Shown here: one piece after another, positions 43,466-51,588 of the stretch
How positions within the stretch are numbered: position 1 is the first letter of the stretch
Layout of the letters: every line of letters begins with the position of its first letter
NCBI GenBank assembly: GCA_007679095.1
Contig: VEFU01000006.1
Location: 1 to 64,000 of the forward strand
DNA from: Paenibacillus bovis
Lineage (GTDB): Bacteria > Bacillota > Bacilli > Bacillales > Bacillaceae_C
Reading direction: 5' to 3'
Length of the DNA stretch: 64,000 nucleotides
Position numbers and translations under genes: made by a program
Notes under the pieces: model-generated
What the model saw: the letters and a program-made list of their open reading frames with translations, nothing else
What the model was told of the DNA's origin: nothing
Databases searched by the model: none

Positions 43466-43506
43466 AACATCCATGCTATCGTAACCCAATAGCATGGATG
43501 TTTTCT
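43466..43506. terminator. Terminator between kinase and MFS genes
   Basis: Perfect 13-bp arms aacatccatgcta and tagcatggatgtt with an 11-base loop and a plus-strand TTCTTTT tail lie between convergent genes. Confidence 0.85.
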
Positions 43507-43507
43507 T

Positions 43508-44758
43508 TTAGATGACTTCTTCTTTTCTTTGTAAGTATCTGTATAAAAATATACCTGCGAGTGTACAAAATAATGCACAGAGACCAATGAAAATAAAGCC
43601 TGATTGTAATCCTCTTATTAGTCCAACTTCCGCTCCTTGTAATTTAGTAAACCATTGCTTGAATACATCAATTACAAAACCGATTAGCATGTTTCCAATT
43701 ACAAGGGCAATCCCCATTAAAGTAACTGTAAACGTAATTGCCGTTTCCGTACCATTTGGATACCTTTTTGCAAGTAATGCCATAACCGTTGGATAAATGG
43801 GAGCAACTCCGACCCCCGCTAGAGCAAATAAGAAAACCCCTGGAGATCCAAGGAGAACTCCTAAGATAATACTAAAAGTAGCTATACCTGAAAAATAGAT
43901 AAGCGATTTTGTGAACCCAACCTTGTCAATTATTGGACCTAAAAGCAATCTTGCAAGCATGAAAAACAAAAAGAAGATGGATAACATTGCAGATGACTTC
44001 GCAGTTGTCCAATTGTGTGCTTTTTCTAGATAGTTTACTAACCAACCACCAATAGACAATTCAGCAATAACACCAAATGATAATATGGCAATTATTAACC
44101 AGGCTGCAGGATCTTTTAAGAAAACTTTTACTGGCATTTTATCTTCTTTCTCTATTGTTTGTTTAGGTTCTTTAATAAAAATAGTTGGGATCATCGGAAT
44201 GATACATAGAGATAACATGACTAAATACATACCTCTCCAGCCTAAGTCATGACCAAAAATATGCCAGCTCATCATACTTGCTGCAATGATAGGTGCGATT
44301 GTTGAACTTAGACCATAAAAAAAGTGTGAGAGATTCATCATAAATCCTGTGTTTCTAATAAATATTTTGGCAGCAAAAATAGCTAAAACTATTTCGAGCA
44401 TTCCATTTCCAACATACATTAAAAAATAAGATAAAGAAAAAGTGAAATATGTATTCGCAATATAAATAAAAAGACCCGAAATAGTCATGGATCCAAATGC
44501 GATGAAAGAGGTCGTTTTAACCCCTAGTTTTAATGTAACAATACCTGTAAATGAGCAAGCTAACAGATAACCAATTGAATTATAAGCTAGTAGCATCCCA
44601 AGCTGTAATTCATTAATTCCAAAGTCACTTTGCATACGTGGTATTGCTGGACCCTTAATATTTTCTGAAAAGCCAAAAACAAGAAAACCTATGAAAATAA
44701 CTAAATAGGAAGCTGGTAAATATTTTTGGATAAAATTTAATTTTTGTGCCTGTTCCAT
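43508..44758 (-). CDS. MFS transporter, possibly sugar:H+ symporter type
   Basis: Major facilitator with 12 expected helices, 416 residues. The front (FIGFLVFGFSENIKGPAIPR and LLAYNSIGYLLACSF) and the loop GPIIDKVGFTKSL resemble the FHS (fucose/glucose symporter) and related sugar carriers more than drug exporters; the usual drug-exporter motif C is missing. No sugar enzymes are next to it apart from a secreted hexosaminidase gene 143 bp downstream on the same strand, so uptake of an amino sugar is a weak guess. The ATG follows a weak site (ttgagaggatagttt). Confidence 0.75.
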   Translation of the reverse strand: MEQAQKLNFIQKYLPASYLVIFIGFLVFGFSENIKGPAIPRMQSDFGINELQLGMLLAYNSIGYLLACSFTGIVTLKLGVKTTSFIAFGSMTISGLFIYIANTYFTFSLSYFLMYVGNGMLEIVLAIFAAKIFIRNTGFMMNLSHFFYGLSSTIAPIIAASMMSWHIFGHDLGWRGMYLVMLSLCIIPMIPTIFIKEPKQTIEKEDKMPVKVFLKDPAAWLIIAILSFGVIAELSIGGWLVNYLEKAHNWTTAKSSAMLSIFFLFFMLARLLLGPIIDKVGFTKSLIYFSGIATFSIILGVLLGSPGVFLFALAGVGVAPIYPTVMALLAKRYPNGTETAITFTVTLMGIALVIGNMLIGFVIDVFKQWFTKLQGAEVGLIRGLQSGFIFIGLCALFCTLAGIFLYRYLQRKEEVI

Positions 44759-44863
44759 AAACTATCCTCTCAAAAGTCAAAAATGAAAATTGCGCTTACA
44801 TAAGCTTATCATATAATTTCTCTTGTCAATACTGTTATTTTTACCTTCTAAAAATATTACATT

Positions 44864-44897
44864 AAAAAAGCCATTCTTTTTAATAAGAATAGCTTTT
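44864..44897 (-). terminator. Terminator after the hexosaminidase gene
   Basis: On the minus strand AAAAGCTATTCTT and AAGAATGGCTTTTTT form a near-perfect hairpin with the T-run inside and after the second arm, five bp beyond the stop codon. Confidence 0.8.
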
Positions 44898-44901
44898 CAT
44901 A

Positions 44902-46125
44902 TTACTCATTCATATATTTTTCTAATACACCATTTATTGTTTGATTTAAAATATCTATATCTACATTATCGACTGTAGTATCTTTTAATTTATATTTTTG
45001 TTTTAGCTTAATTATTCTTTCCACACTTTCATTTATTCTACTTTCGCTAATTTCCCCTGATTCAACTGCTGAAACTAAGGCGTCAATTGCTGTAATTACT
45101 TTTGAAAAGTCGTGTGCTATTAATACAATATCACTTCCAGCTTTTACAGACTCTACAATTGCCTCTCCAATTCCATAATGATCCATAATGGCATTCATCG
45201 TCATATCATCAGTCATCACTACACCGTTAAACTGGAGCTCCTCTCTCAATATTCCAGAAATAATAGGAGTTGACATAGATGAGGGATATGTAGGATCTAT
45301 TTTCGGGAGTAATATATGCGCGACCATGACAACATCTGTTCCTTCATTAATCGCATTTTGAAATGGTATTATCTCAAGTTCATTAATTTCTTCTCGGGTT
45401 TTATCCACAATAGGTAATTCTAAATGCGAATCAACTGATGTATCTCCATGGCCAGGAAAATGCTTTACAACTGGTATTACATGTTGTGCTTCAATCCCTT
45501 TCATAGTCTGTATACCTAATTTACTTACAATTTCTACATTGTTACCAAATGATCTATCACCAATGACTGGATTATTAGGATTACTATTAACATCTAATAC
45601 CGGAGCAAAGTTCATATTGAATCCGAATGCATTTAATTGCTGTCCTAATAGCTCACCAAAATCATAGGAAAATCTCTCATTACCTATTTCCCCTATTTGT
45701 TGATTCGTAGGCATCTCCACTATATTACCTGGTAATCTTGTGACTCTCCCCCCTTCTTGGTCAATTCCTAGAAATAATGGAAATCGATTATCCAAGTTGG
45801 TAGTTTTCACATCATTTAACAGCTCAACTGATTGTTCTGGGTTTTGAAGATTATCTCCATAAAAGATTAAACCACCCACATTATATTTCGATATTAATGT
45901 CTTTGTATTTTCGTTAAGAACTGTATCATCAATGCCAGCGAAAATCATCTGGCCAACCTTTTCTTCTAAACTCATGTTATCAATGACAGAATCCTTTTGT
46001 TGGTTGCTATCCTCACTCTTACCATTAGAATCGCTTTCCTGACTACTATTCTTCATATTAACGAAGATTAGCACAGATGCAGCTATAAGATTCAGTAGGA
46101 GTAAGGTAATAATTACTTTCTTCAT
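44902..46125 (-). CDS. Secreted GH3 beta-N-acetylhexosaminidase (NagZ-like)
   Basis: Glycoside hydrolase family 3 enzyme of 407 residues that cuts N-acetylglucosamine from wall fragments. An N-terminal membrane anchor or uncleaved signal (about 4-23) is followed by a Ser/Asn-rich linker, then the catalytic barrel. Family marks are FLGIDQEGGRVTRL, the NagZ loop KHFPGHGDTSVDSH with its general acid His-Asp pair, and the nucleophile Asp in GVVMTDDMTM. The additional C-terminal domain of Bacillus NagZ is absent, so it is a short form. The ATG at 46125 follows gtggaggaaaaa. It probably feeds muropeptide recycling. Confidence 0.92.
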   Translation of the reverse strand: MKKVIITLLLLNLIAASVLIFVNMKNSSQESDSNGKSEDSNQQKDSVIDNMSLEEKVGQMIFAGIDDTVLNENTKTLISKYNVGGLIFYGDNLQNPEQSVELLNDVKTTNLDNRFPLFLGIDQEGGRVTRLPGNIVEMPTNQQIGEIGNERFSYDFGELLGQQLNAFGFNMNFAPVLDVNSNPNNPVIGDRSFGNNVEIVSKLGIQTMKGIEAQHVIPVVKHFPGHGDTSVDSHLELPIVDKTREEINELEIIPFQNAINEGTDVVMVAHILLPKIDPTYPSSMSTPIISGILREELQFNGVVMTDDMTMNAIMDHYGIGEAIVESVKAGSDIVLIAHDFSKVITAIDALVSAVESGEISESRINESVERIIKLKQKYKLKDTTVDNVDIDILNQTINGVLEKYMNE

Positions 46126-46216
46126 TTTTTTCCTCCACATTTAGCTTAAATAAACAGCACCCATTAAATGGTAACACCAATGATTTTAGGATAACGAATT
46201 ATGAAAAAAATAGCAA

Positions 46217-47014
46217 TTATTGTATTTGATGCATCCAACTATCCATAAAAACAATATTTTTCTTATACAATTTACGCTCTAAAACTTTCTTTGTTGTAAA
46301 TTCACCGATGTTTATTACTTTGTTTAACCCTTTTGTTTCGAACCTACCAACATCATGTAGGTCGATATCAATTAATACATCGGCATGCTCCTTCAAGCAG
46401 CGATTTGTATTTTTTTGACTAGCTATATCAATATATCTATTAATATAAGAAAACATGTTGGAAGGGTAATGAGGATTAGAACTTCTAACTCTTACAGAAG
46501 TAACATTCTTTGCTCCCATCTTTCTTACAATATCTGCAGGATTATTGTTTAAAATATAACCATCAACTAGTAATTGATTATCTTTTTCAATGGGAGAAAA
46601 TATCCCAGGTATAGCTATGCTAGCTCTTATCGCAAGTGCAACCTCTCCAGTATTAATAACAACCATTTCACCCGAGATAAGATCTACGCATATAACAGCA
46701 AAAGGTATTTCTAAGTCTTCGAAGTGTTTTCCTTCCGTTAATTTTAAAAGAGTTTGGTAAATTCTATCTCCTTTTAAAAAACCTTTACGATTAAAACATA
46801 CATCTAAATATCGTCTTACAGACAAATTCTCAACAATAGCTTTCATCATTTCTGGTTTTATTCCGCATGCATAAAGTCCACCTACAACTGACCCGGCACT
46901 TGTACCTGCAATATGAGTAATTTTTATATCATTACGTATAAGTTCTTTAAGTGCCCCGATATGTGCTACCCCTCTGAGAGAACCTCCTCCAAGGGAAAGA
47001 CCTGTCTCTCTCAA
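46217..47014 (-). CDS. Patatin-like phospholipase (RssA-type)
   Basis: Serine lipid hydrolase of 265 residues with the catalytic pair in GTSAGS (nucleophile Ser near residue 41) and DGY (catalytic Asp near 151), and the oxyanion loop GGGSLRGVAHIG at the N-terminus. No signal peptide is seen, so it acts in the cytoplasm or on the inner membrane face. Start is TTG at 47014 overlapping the DedA stop codon. It is the last gene of an operon with a glycolipid-synthase-like protein and a DedA protein, which suggests a joint role in membrane lipids. Confidence 0.88.
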   Translation of the reverse strand: MRETGLSLGGGSLRGVAHIGALKELIRNDIKITHIAGTSAGSVVGGLYACGIKPEMMKAIVENLSVRRYLDVCFNRKGFLKGDRIYQTLLKLTEGKHFEDLEIPFAVICVDLISGEMVVINTGEVALAIRASIAIPGIFSPIEKDNQLLVDGYILNNNPADIVRKMGAKNVTSVRVRSSNPHYPSNMFSYINRYIDIASQKNTNRCLKEHADVLIDIDLHDVGRFETKGLNKVINIGEFTTKKVLERKLYKKNIVFMDSWMHQIQ

Positions 47015-47619
47015 TTACTACTTCCTCCCTCTCGTGCTTCTGTTAGTTTTTTGTTTTTCGATTTTCTATATAAAATAACGGAAATGACTCCAAGGATGAT
47101 GAAAGCTACTATATAACCATACACACTATACGTGCTAAAATAACGCTTAAACGTTTCAACATTTCCCTTAAAGTAGTTTCCTAATAAAACCATTACATAT
47201 GACCATGGATAAATGCCTACAAATGTTAGGGCTAAATATTTCCATCTATTGACTTTACTTACACCTGCCACATATGAAATATAATTACCAATTCCAAATG
47301 GGCGTGACAAGGCAATACTCCATATGCCATAACGCTTGAAAAACTTAATAGCTTTATCGACTCCTTTTTCTAGCCTTTTTGGAAATCGCCCATTAAGCTT
47401 CTTTCCAATAAAATATGGAATAATACTCGCAACTGTGTATGAAAAACTCATACCAATTGAAATAAATGCTGTTTCTATATAACCTGGAGATAATATATAG
47501 CCGTATGAAAGAACGATAACCAGACCGGGAAATGGTAAGGAAGATCCTTCAAGAAACATAACAATAAAAAGTCCTGGAAGTCCGATACTATTTAACCACT
47601 CCAATAGTTGTTGAATCAT
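47011..47619 (-). CDS. DedA-family membrane protein
   Basis: Membrane protein of 202 residues in the DedA/VTT family, now linked to lipid carrier recycling across the membrane. The family marks are the acidic-glycine patch FLEGSSLPFPGLVIVLSYG near residue 25 and the arginine-glycine motif SRPFGIGNYISYVAGV near residue 107, separated by membrane segments. The ATG at 47619 follows aaagggagcttcat. It lies between a glycosyltransferase gene (27 bp to the previous stop from the longer reading) and the patatin gene, which it overlaps. Confidence 0.9.
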   Translation of the reverse strand: MIQQLLEWLNSIGLPGLFIVMFLEGSSLPFPGLVIVLSYGYILSPGYIETAFISIGMSFSYTVASIIPYFIGKKLNGRFPKRLEKGVDKAIKFFKRYGIWSIALSRPFGIGNYISYVAGVSKVNRWKYLALTFVGIYPWSYVMVLLGNYFKGNVETFKRYFSTYSVYGYIVAFIILGVISVILYRKSKNKKLTEAREGGSSN

Positions 47620-47664
47620 ATGAAGCTCCCTTTCCAATTAAACATACATATCTAATTGGTAAAT

Positions 47665-48813
47665 TTACAAAATACTACTATGTGTTGATATATAGCCAAA
47701 ATCATTACTATTAATTATCTTTTTAATGAATAGGTATATTTCGGATGGTTTTCCCGCAGCAGTTTCCTCTAAGTATAATTGGACGTTATTTAACAATTCT
47801 TCTCGCCTTCTATTGTTGCTGTATAATACATTCTCAATTTGTAATTCAAATGGTATGTCATCTTTCAGCATGTGCACTAAACCTAATTTTTCTAGCAATC
47901 GGAGATTTATTTCTTCTTGGCCTGGTAACGCAGAATGAATAAAAATCGGCAATTCTTTCTGTAAGGCTTCACTTATTGTTACACCACCAGGTTTCGTAAT
48001 AATGGCATCCACATAATCGTATAACTGATTCATTTTCTCCTTTGAATTTATATAAGGTAATGGATGTATATTTTCACTGCTACTTTTAGATAGTTTTTGG
48101 AACAATTGTTCATTTTTACCACATAAAACAAAAAATTCTATCTTAGATTGACCTTGTTTTTCTAATATTTCCGCAATATTTCCTAACCCTACACTTCCCC
48201 CAGAGATTAATACTTTATATGTTGATTCTTTTTTCGAAATTTCATTATTGTGCTTTAAAAATTGTTCTGCTATCGGGATTCCGGTAATGATAACTCTATC
48301 TTCCGAAATTGCGCTATTATGAATCAATTCATCTTTTACCATTTGACTCGGAACAAAATGATAATCGATGCGTTCTCTTCCCCAAATATCATTAATAAAG
48401 AAATCGGTATATACATTGATTACAGGAATATTGCATTGACCTCTACATTTAAGTTGATTTAGAAAATAGGATGGAAATCCATGAGTACATATGATTAAAT
48501 CAGGCTTCTCCTCTTGTAAGATTGTTCTCATTTTACTTAAAAATAAAATTTCATAATATTTAAAGGACCTTCCCGTTTTGGAATGTGCCAAATGTGTGTA
48601 AACCCAAGCATACATCTTTGGAAAATGGTGGATCCATTCTAAATATGTTTTTGTGACAAGTGTTTCAATGAATGGATTCCATGCACTAAGAAGGTCAATC
48701 TTCTTACATATAATAGAGGAATCCCTATTTGTTATATAACTTCGAATCGTATCAGCAACTTGGTGATGTCCAGAAGGCATTCTTAATAATGGGAAAAATA
48801 ATATCTTCTTCAT
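47665..48813 (-). CDS. MGDG-synthase/UgtP-like lipid glycosyltransferase
   Basis: GT28-type glycosyltransferase of 382 residues. The N-terminal half has the MGDG-synthase pattern (PSGHHQVADTI near residue 13, then IICTHGFPSYFLNQ), and the C-terminal half has the donor site with ISGGSVGLGNI and TKPGGVTISEAL. Relatives make glucosyl- or galactosyl-diacylglycerol, the lipid anchor of lipoteichoic acid; B. subtilis YkoN and UgtP belong here. It heads an operon with DedA and patatin genes. The ATG follows gaaaggatgaattacattct. The exact sugar and acceptor are not determined. Confidence 0.85.
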   Translation of the reverse strand: MKKILFFPLLRMPSGHHQVADTIRSYITNRDSSIICKKIDLLSAWNPFIETLVTKTYLEWIHHFPKMYAWVYTHLAHSKTGRSFKYYEILFLSKMRTILQEEKPDLIICTHGFPSYFLNQLKCRGQCNIPVINVYTDFFINDIWGRERIDYHFVPSQMVKDELIHNSAISEDRVIITGIPIAEQFLKHNNEISKKESTYKVLISGGSVGLGNIAEILEKQGQSKIEFFVLCGKNEQLFQKLSKSSSENIHPLPYINSKEKMNQLYDYVDAIITKPGGVTISEALQKELPIFIHSALPGQEEINLRLLEKLGLVHMLKDDIPFELQIENVLYSNNRRREELLNNVQLYLEETAAGKPSEIYLFIKKIINSNDFGYISTHSSIL

Positions 48814-48990
48814 AGAATGTAATTCATCCTTTCATTATTTCCCTACCCTGTATATTAATCATATAAGCCTCTAAATATTCTTTTAACAATCCTAAGGCTA
48901 AATTTTCACTCCGACTTAAGACGGATTATTAATATTTCATTCAACTATATAGACGATATGTGATTGAAAAACCCTACTAGAAAATAAAAA

Positions 48991-49020
48991 AAGTGAAAAA
49001 GCAGATTCGCTTTTTCACTT
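48991..49020 (-). terminator. Terminator after the papain-like gene
   Basis: Perfect 12-bp arms aagtgaaaaagc and gctttttcactt with a six-base loop are followed on the minus strand by TTTTTTTATTTT. Confidence 0.9.
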
Positions 49021-49055
49021 ACATGTTTTTAAAATTAAAAATATGAATAAAATAA

Positions 49056-49682
49056 TTATAATTTCAAGAAACTAAAAAATGCACTTGCAGTACCTATACT
49101 TCTTCTCATAATGAAACCTGCAATTGGTTTAATCTTATTTGTTTCTATTTGTTGTTCTTGACTTACATACGTACTTAATTTCCCCTTGTAGATTAATGTA
49201 AGGGATGGTATTTCCATTATGTCTTGAGGTCTAACTAAATTTGACGGTTTTGTTATTGGATTTTGACGCATTAATTGCAGTACATCTGCGACAAATTGTG
49301 AACAAAAGTAAGCATTCTTTCTCTTTAGTTGAATATTTAATGCTACTGCAAATAAACCTATAAAATTATATCTGTAATAATCTTTATACTTATTAAGACA
49401 TGCTACCATTTCTTGCATCCTGCTAAATTCTTCCTCTGTCACTTCACATGAATAAATTGCACAATCTACACCTTTAAATATTCCTTTTCGGACATCTTCC
49501 CGAACAAAACCACCGATTAAGGGATTCCACTGTCGTTTACGGCCAAAGCTATAAACTTCATTCAAGTCTCGATCAAATGAAATGGAAACATGATTTAGTG
49601 GTTGTTTTGTGTATAATTTAATCATTTTCGTTAATAGTGATCCCGTATCAGTGAAAAGTAAATAAACAGTCTTTCCCTGCAT
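49056..49682 (-). CDS. Permuted papain-like (YiiX/NlpC-type) protein
   Basis: Protein of 208 residues with the circularly permuted papain order: His first in LNHVSISFD (about residue 28), then Cys in YFCSQFVADVL (about residue 127). This order is typical of the YiiX/YaeF (C92) group of amidases or thioesterases that act on lipids or wall peptides. No signal peptide is seen, although the start LLFTDTGSLLTKMIKLY is partly hydrophobic. The ATG at 49682 follows atggggattttatt; a reading from 49724 has no ribosome site. It is 350 bp downstream of the signalling precursor gene, beyond its terminator. Confidence 0.78.
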   Translation of the reverse strand: MQGKTVYLLFTDTGSLLTKMIKLYTKQPLNHVSISFDRDLNEVYSFGRKRQWNPLIGGFVREDVRKGIFKGVDCAIYSCEVTEEEFSRMQEMVACLNKYKDYYRYNFIGLFAVALNIQLKRKNAYFCSQFVADVLQLMRQNPITKPSNLVRPQDIMEIPSLTLIYKGKLSTYVSQEQQIETNKIKPIAGFIMRRSIGTASAFFSFLKL

Positions 49683-49724
49683 AATAAAATCCCCATCCTT
49701 CATCGAACAAAACCAATCATGCAT

Positions 49725-49966
49725 GAATTTCTAACACAACAAATACGATGCCTAAGAGCCTCCTATAAAAAGGACGTATAATAAAAATTCACTCTCACTC
49801 TGACCTACTAATCTAATATATTTCAGAAACCTAACCAATAGTAATAAAATTCATAATTTTATTATATCATTCTTTTTCTTTTACTTACCAGTGCTTTTTT
49901 CCTTTACTTACTTTCGTCTAAAATATATTACTCTATCTTATTGTTACTGTCAAAAATGCTTTTTAC
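49725..49966. other. Intergenic DNA downstream of the signal precursor
   Basis: Nothing gene-like is seen. The stretch is AT-rich, contains the upstream region of the papain-like gene and ends at the precursor gene terminator. Confidence 0.4.
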
Positions 49967-50008
49967 ATAAAAATAGCGCTAACCACTTAGGCATAGCGCT
50001 ATTTTTAT
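49967..50008 (-). terminator. Terminator after the signal precursor gene
   Basis: Perfect 15-bp arms ataaaaatagcgcta and tagcgctatttttat with a 12-base loop lie 24 bp beyond the stop of the precursor gene; the arm supplies the T-run. Confidence 0.9.
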
Positions 50009-50032
50009 CTCTTTAACTATTAAACTGTAAAA

Positions 50033-50302
50033 TTAATGTTGCGTAGGTAAATCAGGCATGTCTGAAAGTGCAATTACAGAATGTTGCGTAGGTAAATCAG
50101 GCATATCTGATAAAGTAATTACAGGTTTTACACTATGTTGCGTAGGTAAATCAGGCATATCTGATAAAGTAATTACAGGTTTTACACTATGTTGTGTAGG
50201 TAAGTCAGGCATATCTGATAATGCATTAGCTGTAGACGGACCTAAATTACCAGCTGTGAATATGCCAAAAGTCAGTGCTAATGTAATAATTAATTTTTTC
50301 AT
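50033..50302 (-). CDS. Secreted signalling-peptide precursor with four SDMPDLPTQH copies
   Basis: A precursor of 89 residues. Residues 1-27 are a signal peptide (basic KK, hydrophobic core, cleavage at TANA). The rest is only repeats: SDMPDLPTQH occurs at 29-38, 47-56, 65-74 and 80-89, joined by SVKPVITL twice and SVIAL once, and the last copy forms the exact C-terminus. PapR of B. cereus has a similar build, with a signal peptide and a C-terminal SDLPFEF-like active end, but a single copy. The ATG follows aaggagtgaaatataa. It is 42 bp after a PlcR-like regulator gene on the same strand. The likely path is secretion, cleavage, import by an oligopeptide permease and binding to the regulator. 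The role is inferred from layout and context. Confidence 0.8.
   Translation of the reverse strand: MKKLIITLALTFGIFTAGNLGPSTANALSDMPDLPTQHSVKPVITLSDMPDLPTQHSVKPVITLSDMPDLPTQHSVIALSDMPDLPTQH
50041..50220. repeat. Tandem coding repeats in the precursor gene
   Basis: Repeat units begin at 50041, 50086, 50140 and 50194, giving periods of 45, 54 and 54 bp. The two 54-bp units are nearly identical, while the 45-bp unit lacks three codons. All periods are multiples of three and keep the reading frame, so this is not a CRISPR array. Confidence 0.9.
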
Positions 50303-50344
50303 TTATATTTCACTCCTTTTATAAATTTTATGGTAATTATATCA

Positions 50345-51238
50345 TCATTGTGTTAGTTTTTCCAATTCTGTAGCAACTATATTACTAAACTTTTTATTTT
50401 TTTGTAGTTTAAAAACATTTAATGAGTCTCTCAGATACTCAATTGCATCATTCTTTCTACCTAGTTCGGAGCTGTTAAATCCAGCTTGGTATAAAAACTC
50501 ACCTAAAAGATATAATATTTCGTCGTTAATACATTGCTGAATTCCTTTTTCACAGTACTTCAATGATTCCTCATACTCATTTACTCTTGTTAAGGATTGA
50601 GACAATCCAAATAAGGCCCTTAACCGTATCTGAGAATCTGATAGAGAAGGCAAGTTGTCCATATCATCAAGTATTTCCTTCAATAATACAATTGCCTTTT
50701 CAAAGCATTGATCATCCTTCTCTATCAATGCAATAGACATTTTTATTTCAATTTCTTGTTCTGTTAAACCTTTCTTACTTGGGTTAGTCATTTCAATAGC
50801 TTCAATTAACATCTGAATTGACTTTTCTTTTTCTCGTTCTTTTGGTCTAGCCAAGTAATAAAGACAGATTGCTTCATGCCATAGTAGATATTGTTTACTA
50901 GAGGAAAAATTAAAAAGTGGATTTTTCTTTTCACGTTGTACAATTTCATAGATTGCTTGATAATTACGATCCCTTTTAAACTTTTTAATTAGTCCGCTAA
51001 CAGCTGAAACATAGCTCATAGAATCTGCTGATGTAAAATCGAAAAAATCACTTAAATTAACGTTTAATTTATTTGCTAATCTGAAAAGCTCATCTATTGT
51101 AGGTACTTGTTTGTTTTTTTCAATTAAGGTAAGTTCTTCAACTGTGCAAATATCTTCTGCTAGATCAGCAAGCGACATGCCTTTATATTTTCTTAACGAC
51201 TGAAGGATTTCACCAATATTAACGAAACTTTCACCCAT
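50345..51238 (-). CDS. PlcR/RNPP-like peptide-responsive transcription regulator
   Basis: Regulator of 297 residues. Residues about 6-65 are a Xre-type helix-turn-helix (IGEILQSLRKYKGMSLADLA, then VPTIDELFRLANKLNV), and residues about 75-295 form helical TPR-like repeats (LLWHEAICLYYLA, LRALFGLSQSLTRVNEYEES, AIEYLRDSLNVF). This is the build of PlcR, NprR and related RNPP regulators that bind imported peptides. The signal precursor gene lies 42 bp downstream, the same order as plcR-papR. The ATG follows aaaggggtatataaa. Targets may include its own promoter and the divergent chemoreceptor gene. Peptide binding is inferred. Confidence 0.85.
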   Translation of the reverse strand: MGESFVNIGEILQSLRKYKGMSLADLAEDICTVEELTLIEKNKQVPTIDELFRLANKLNVNLSDFFDFTSADSMSYVSAVSGLIKKFKRDRNYQAIYEIVQREKKNPLFNFSSSKQYLLWHEAICLYYLARPKEREKEKSIQMLIEAIEMTNPSKKGLTEQEIEIKMSIALIEKDDQCFEKAIVLLKEILDDMDNLPSLSDSQIRLRALFGLSQSLTRVNEYEESLKYCEKGIQQCINDEILYLLGEFLYQAGFNSSELGRKNDAIEYLRDSLNVFKLQKNKKFSNIVATELEKLTQ

Positions 51239-51330
51239 TTTATATACCCCTTTGTCAAGAAAAAATTAATAATTAGTTTTACCCATTATAATTATACCAA
51301 TAATTTCATCTTTATAATATTTCTTTTTGA

Positions 51331-51375
51331 TTACAACCTTTCACTCATACTATAGTACATAAGGTTTGTATCCAT
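51331..51375 (-). CDS. Possible 14-residue peptide upstream of the regulator
   Basis: ATG at 51375 follows a perfect site (aaggaggaacagtaat) and encodes 14 residues, MDTNLMYYSMSERL, ending 92 bp before the regulator start. A TATAAT box lies directly before the ribosome site. It may be a leader or small protein, or the front of a gene lost by mutation. Only the strong ribosome site supports it. Confidence 0.35.
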   Translation of the reverse strand: MDTNLMYYSMSERL

Positions 51376-51588
51376 ATTACTGTTCCTCCTTATATTATAC
51401 AGGATTTGTTTAAAATTCCACCTTTTCTGCTCAGGATAAAATATTAAAAAATTAAAAATTAGGTATTTAGATTTAGTGAAAATTGTCGATATAATATGAA
51501 AATGCTCTTGTATGTACATATATTTACAGTAATTATATATGCACATCTTGTACGCACATATTTCATAGTATATAAGGGGGAACATTAA
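51376..51588. promoter_or_regulatory. Divergent control region of regulator and chemoreceptor
   Basis: The stretch holds a direct repeat CTTGTATGTACATAT (51507-51521) and CTTGTACGCACATAT (51547-51561), 13 of 15 bases alike and exactly 40 bp apart, and an inverted repeat GTACATATAT/ATATATGCAC (51514-51523, 51535-51544). GTCGATAT at 51485-51492 is one base from the SigD -10 GCCGATAT, as expected for a chemoreceptor. The repeats are candidate sites for the peptide-responsive regulator. Confidence 0.45.

Noticed and set aside
50041-50220. CRISPR-like spaced repeats
   Set aside because: The repeats are coding, have periods of 45 and 54 bp with conserved spacers, and no cas genes are near.
50058-50324. 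Plus-strand open reading with CCVGKSGISDKVITGFTL repeats
   Set aside because: It is the antisense shadow of the repeat-bearing precursor gene and lacks a ribosome site; the minus-strand product has a signal peptide and a proper site.
51376-51585. Upstream extension of the 14-codon reading to 84 codons
   Set aside because: The extension crosses the divergent promoter region, is full of Tyr, Ile and Phe, and has no ribosome site.
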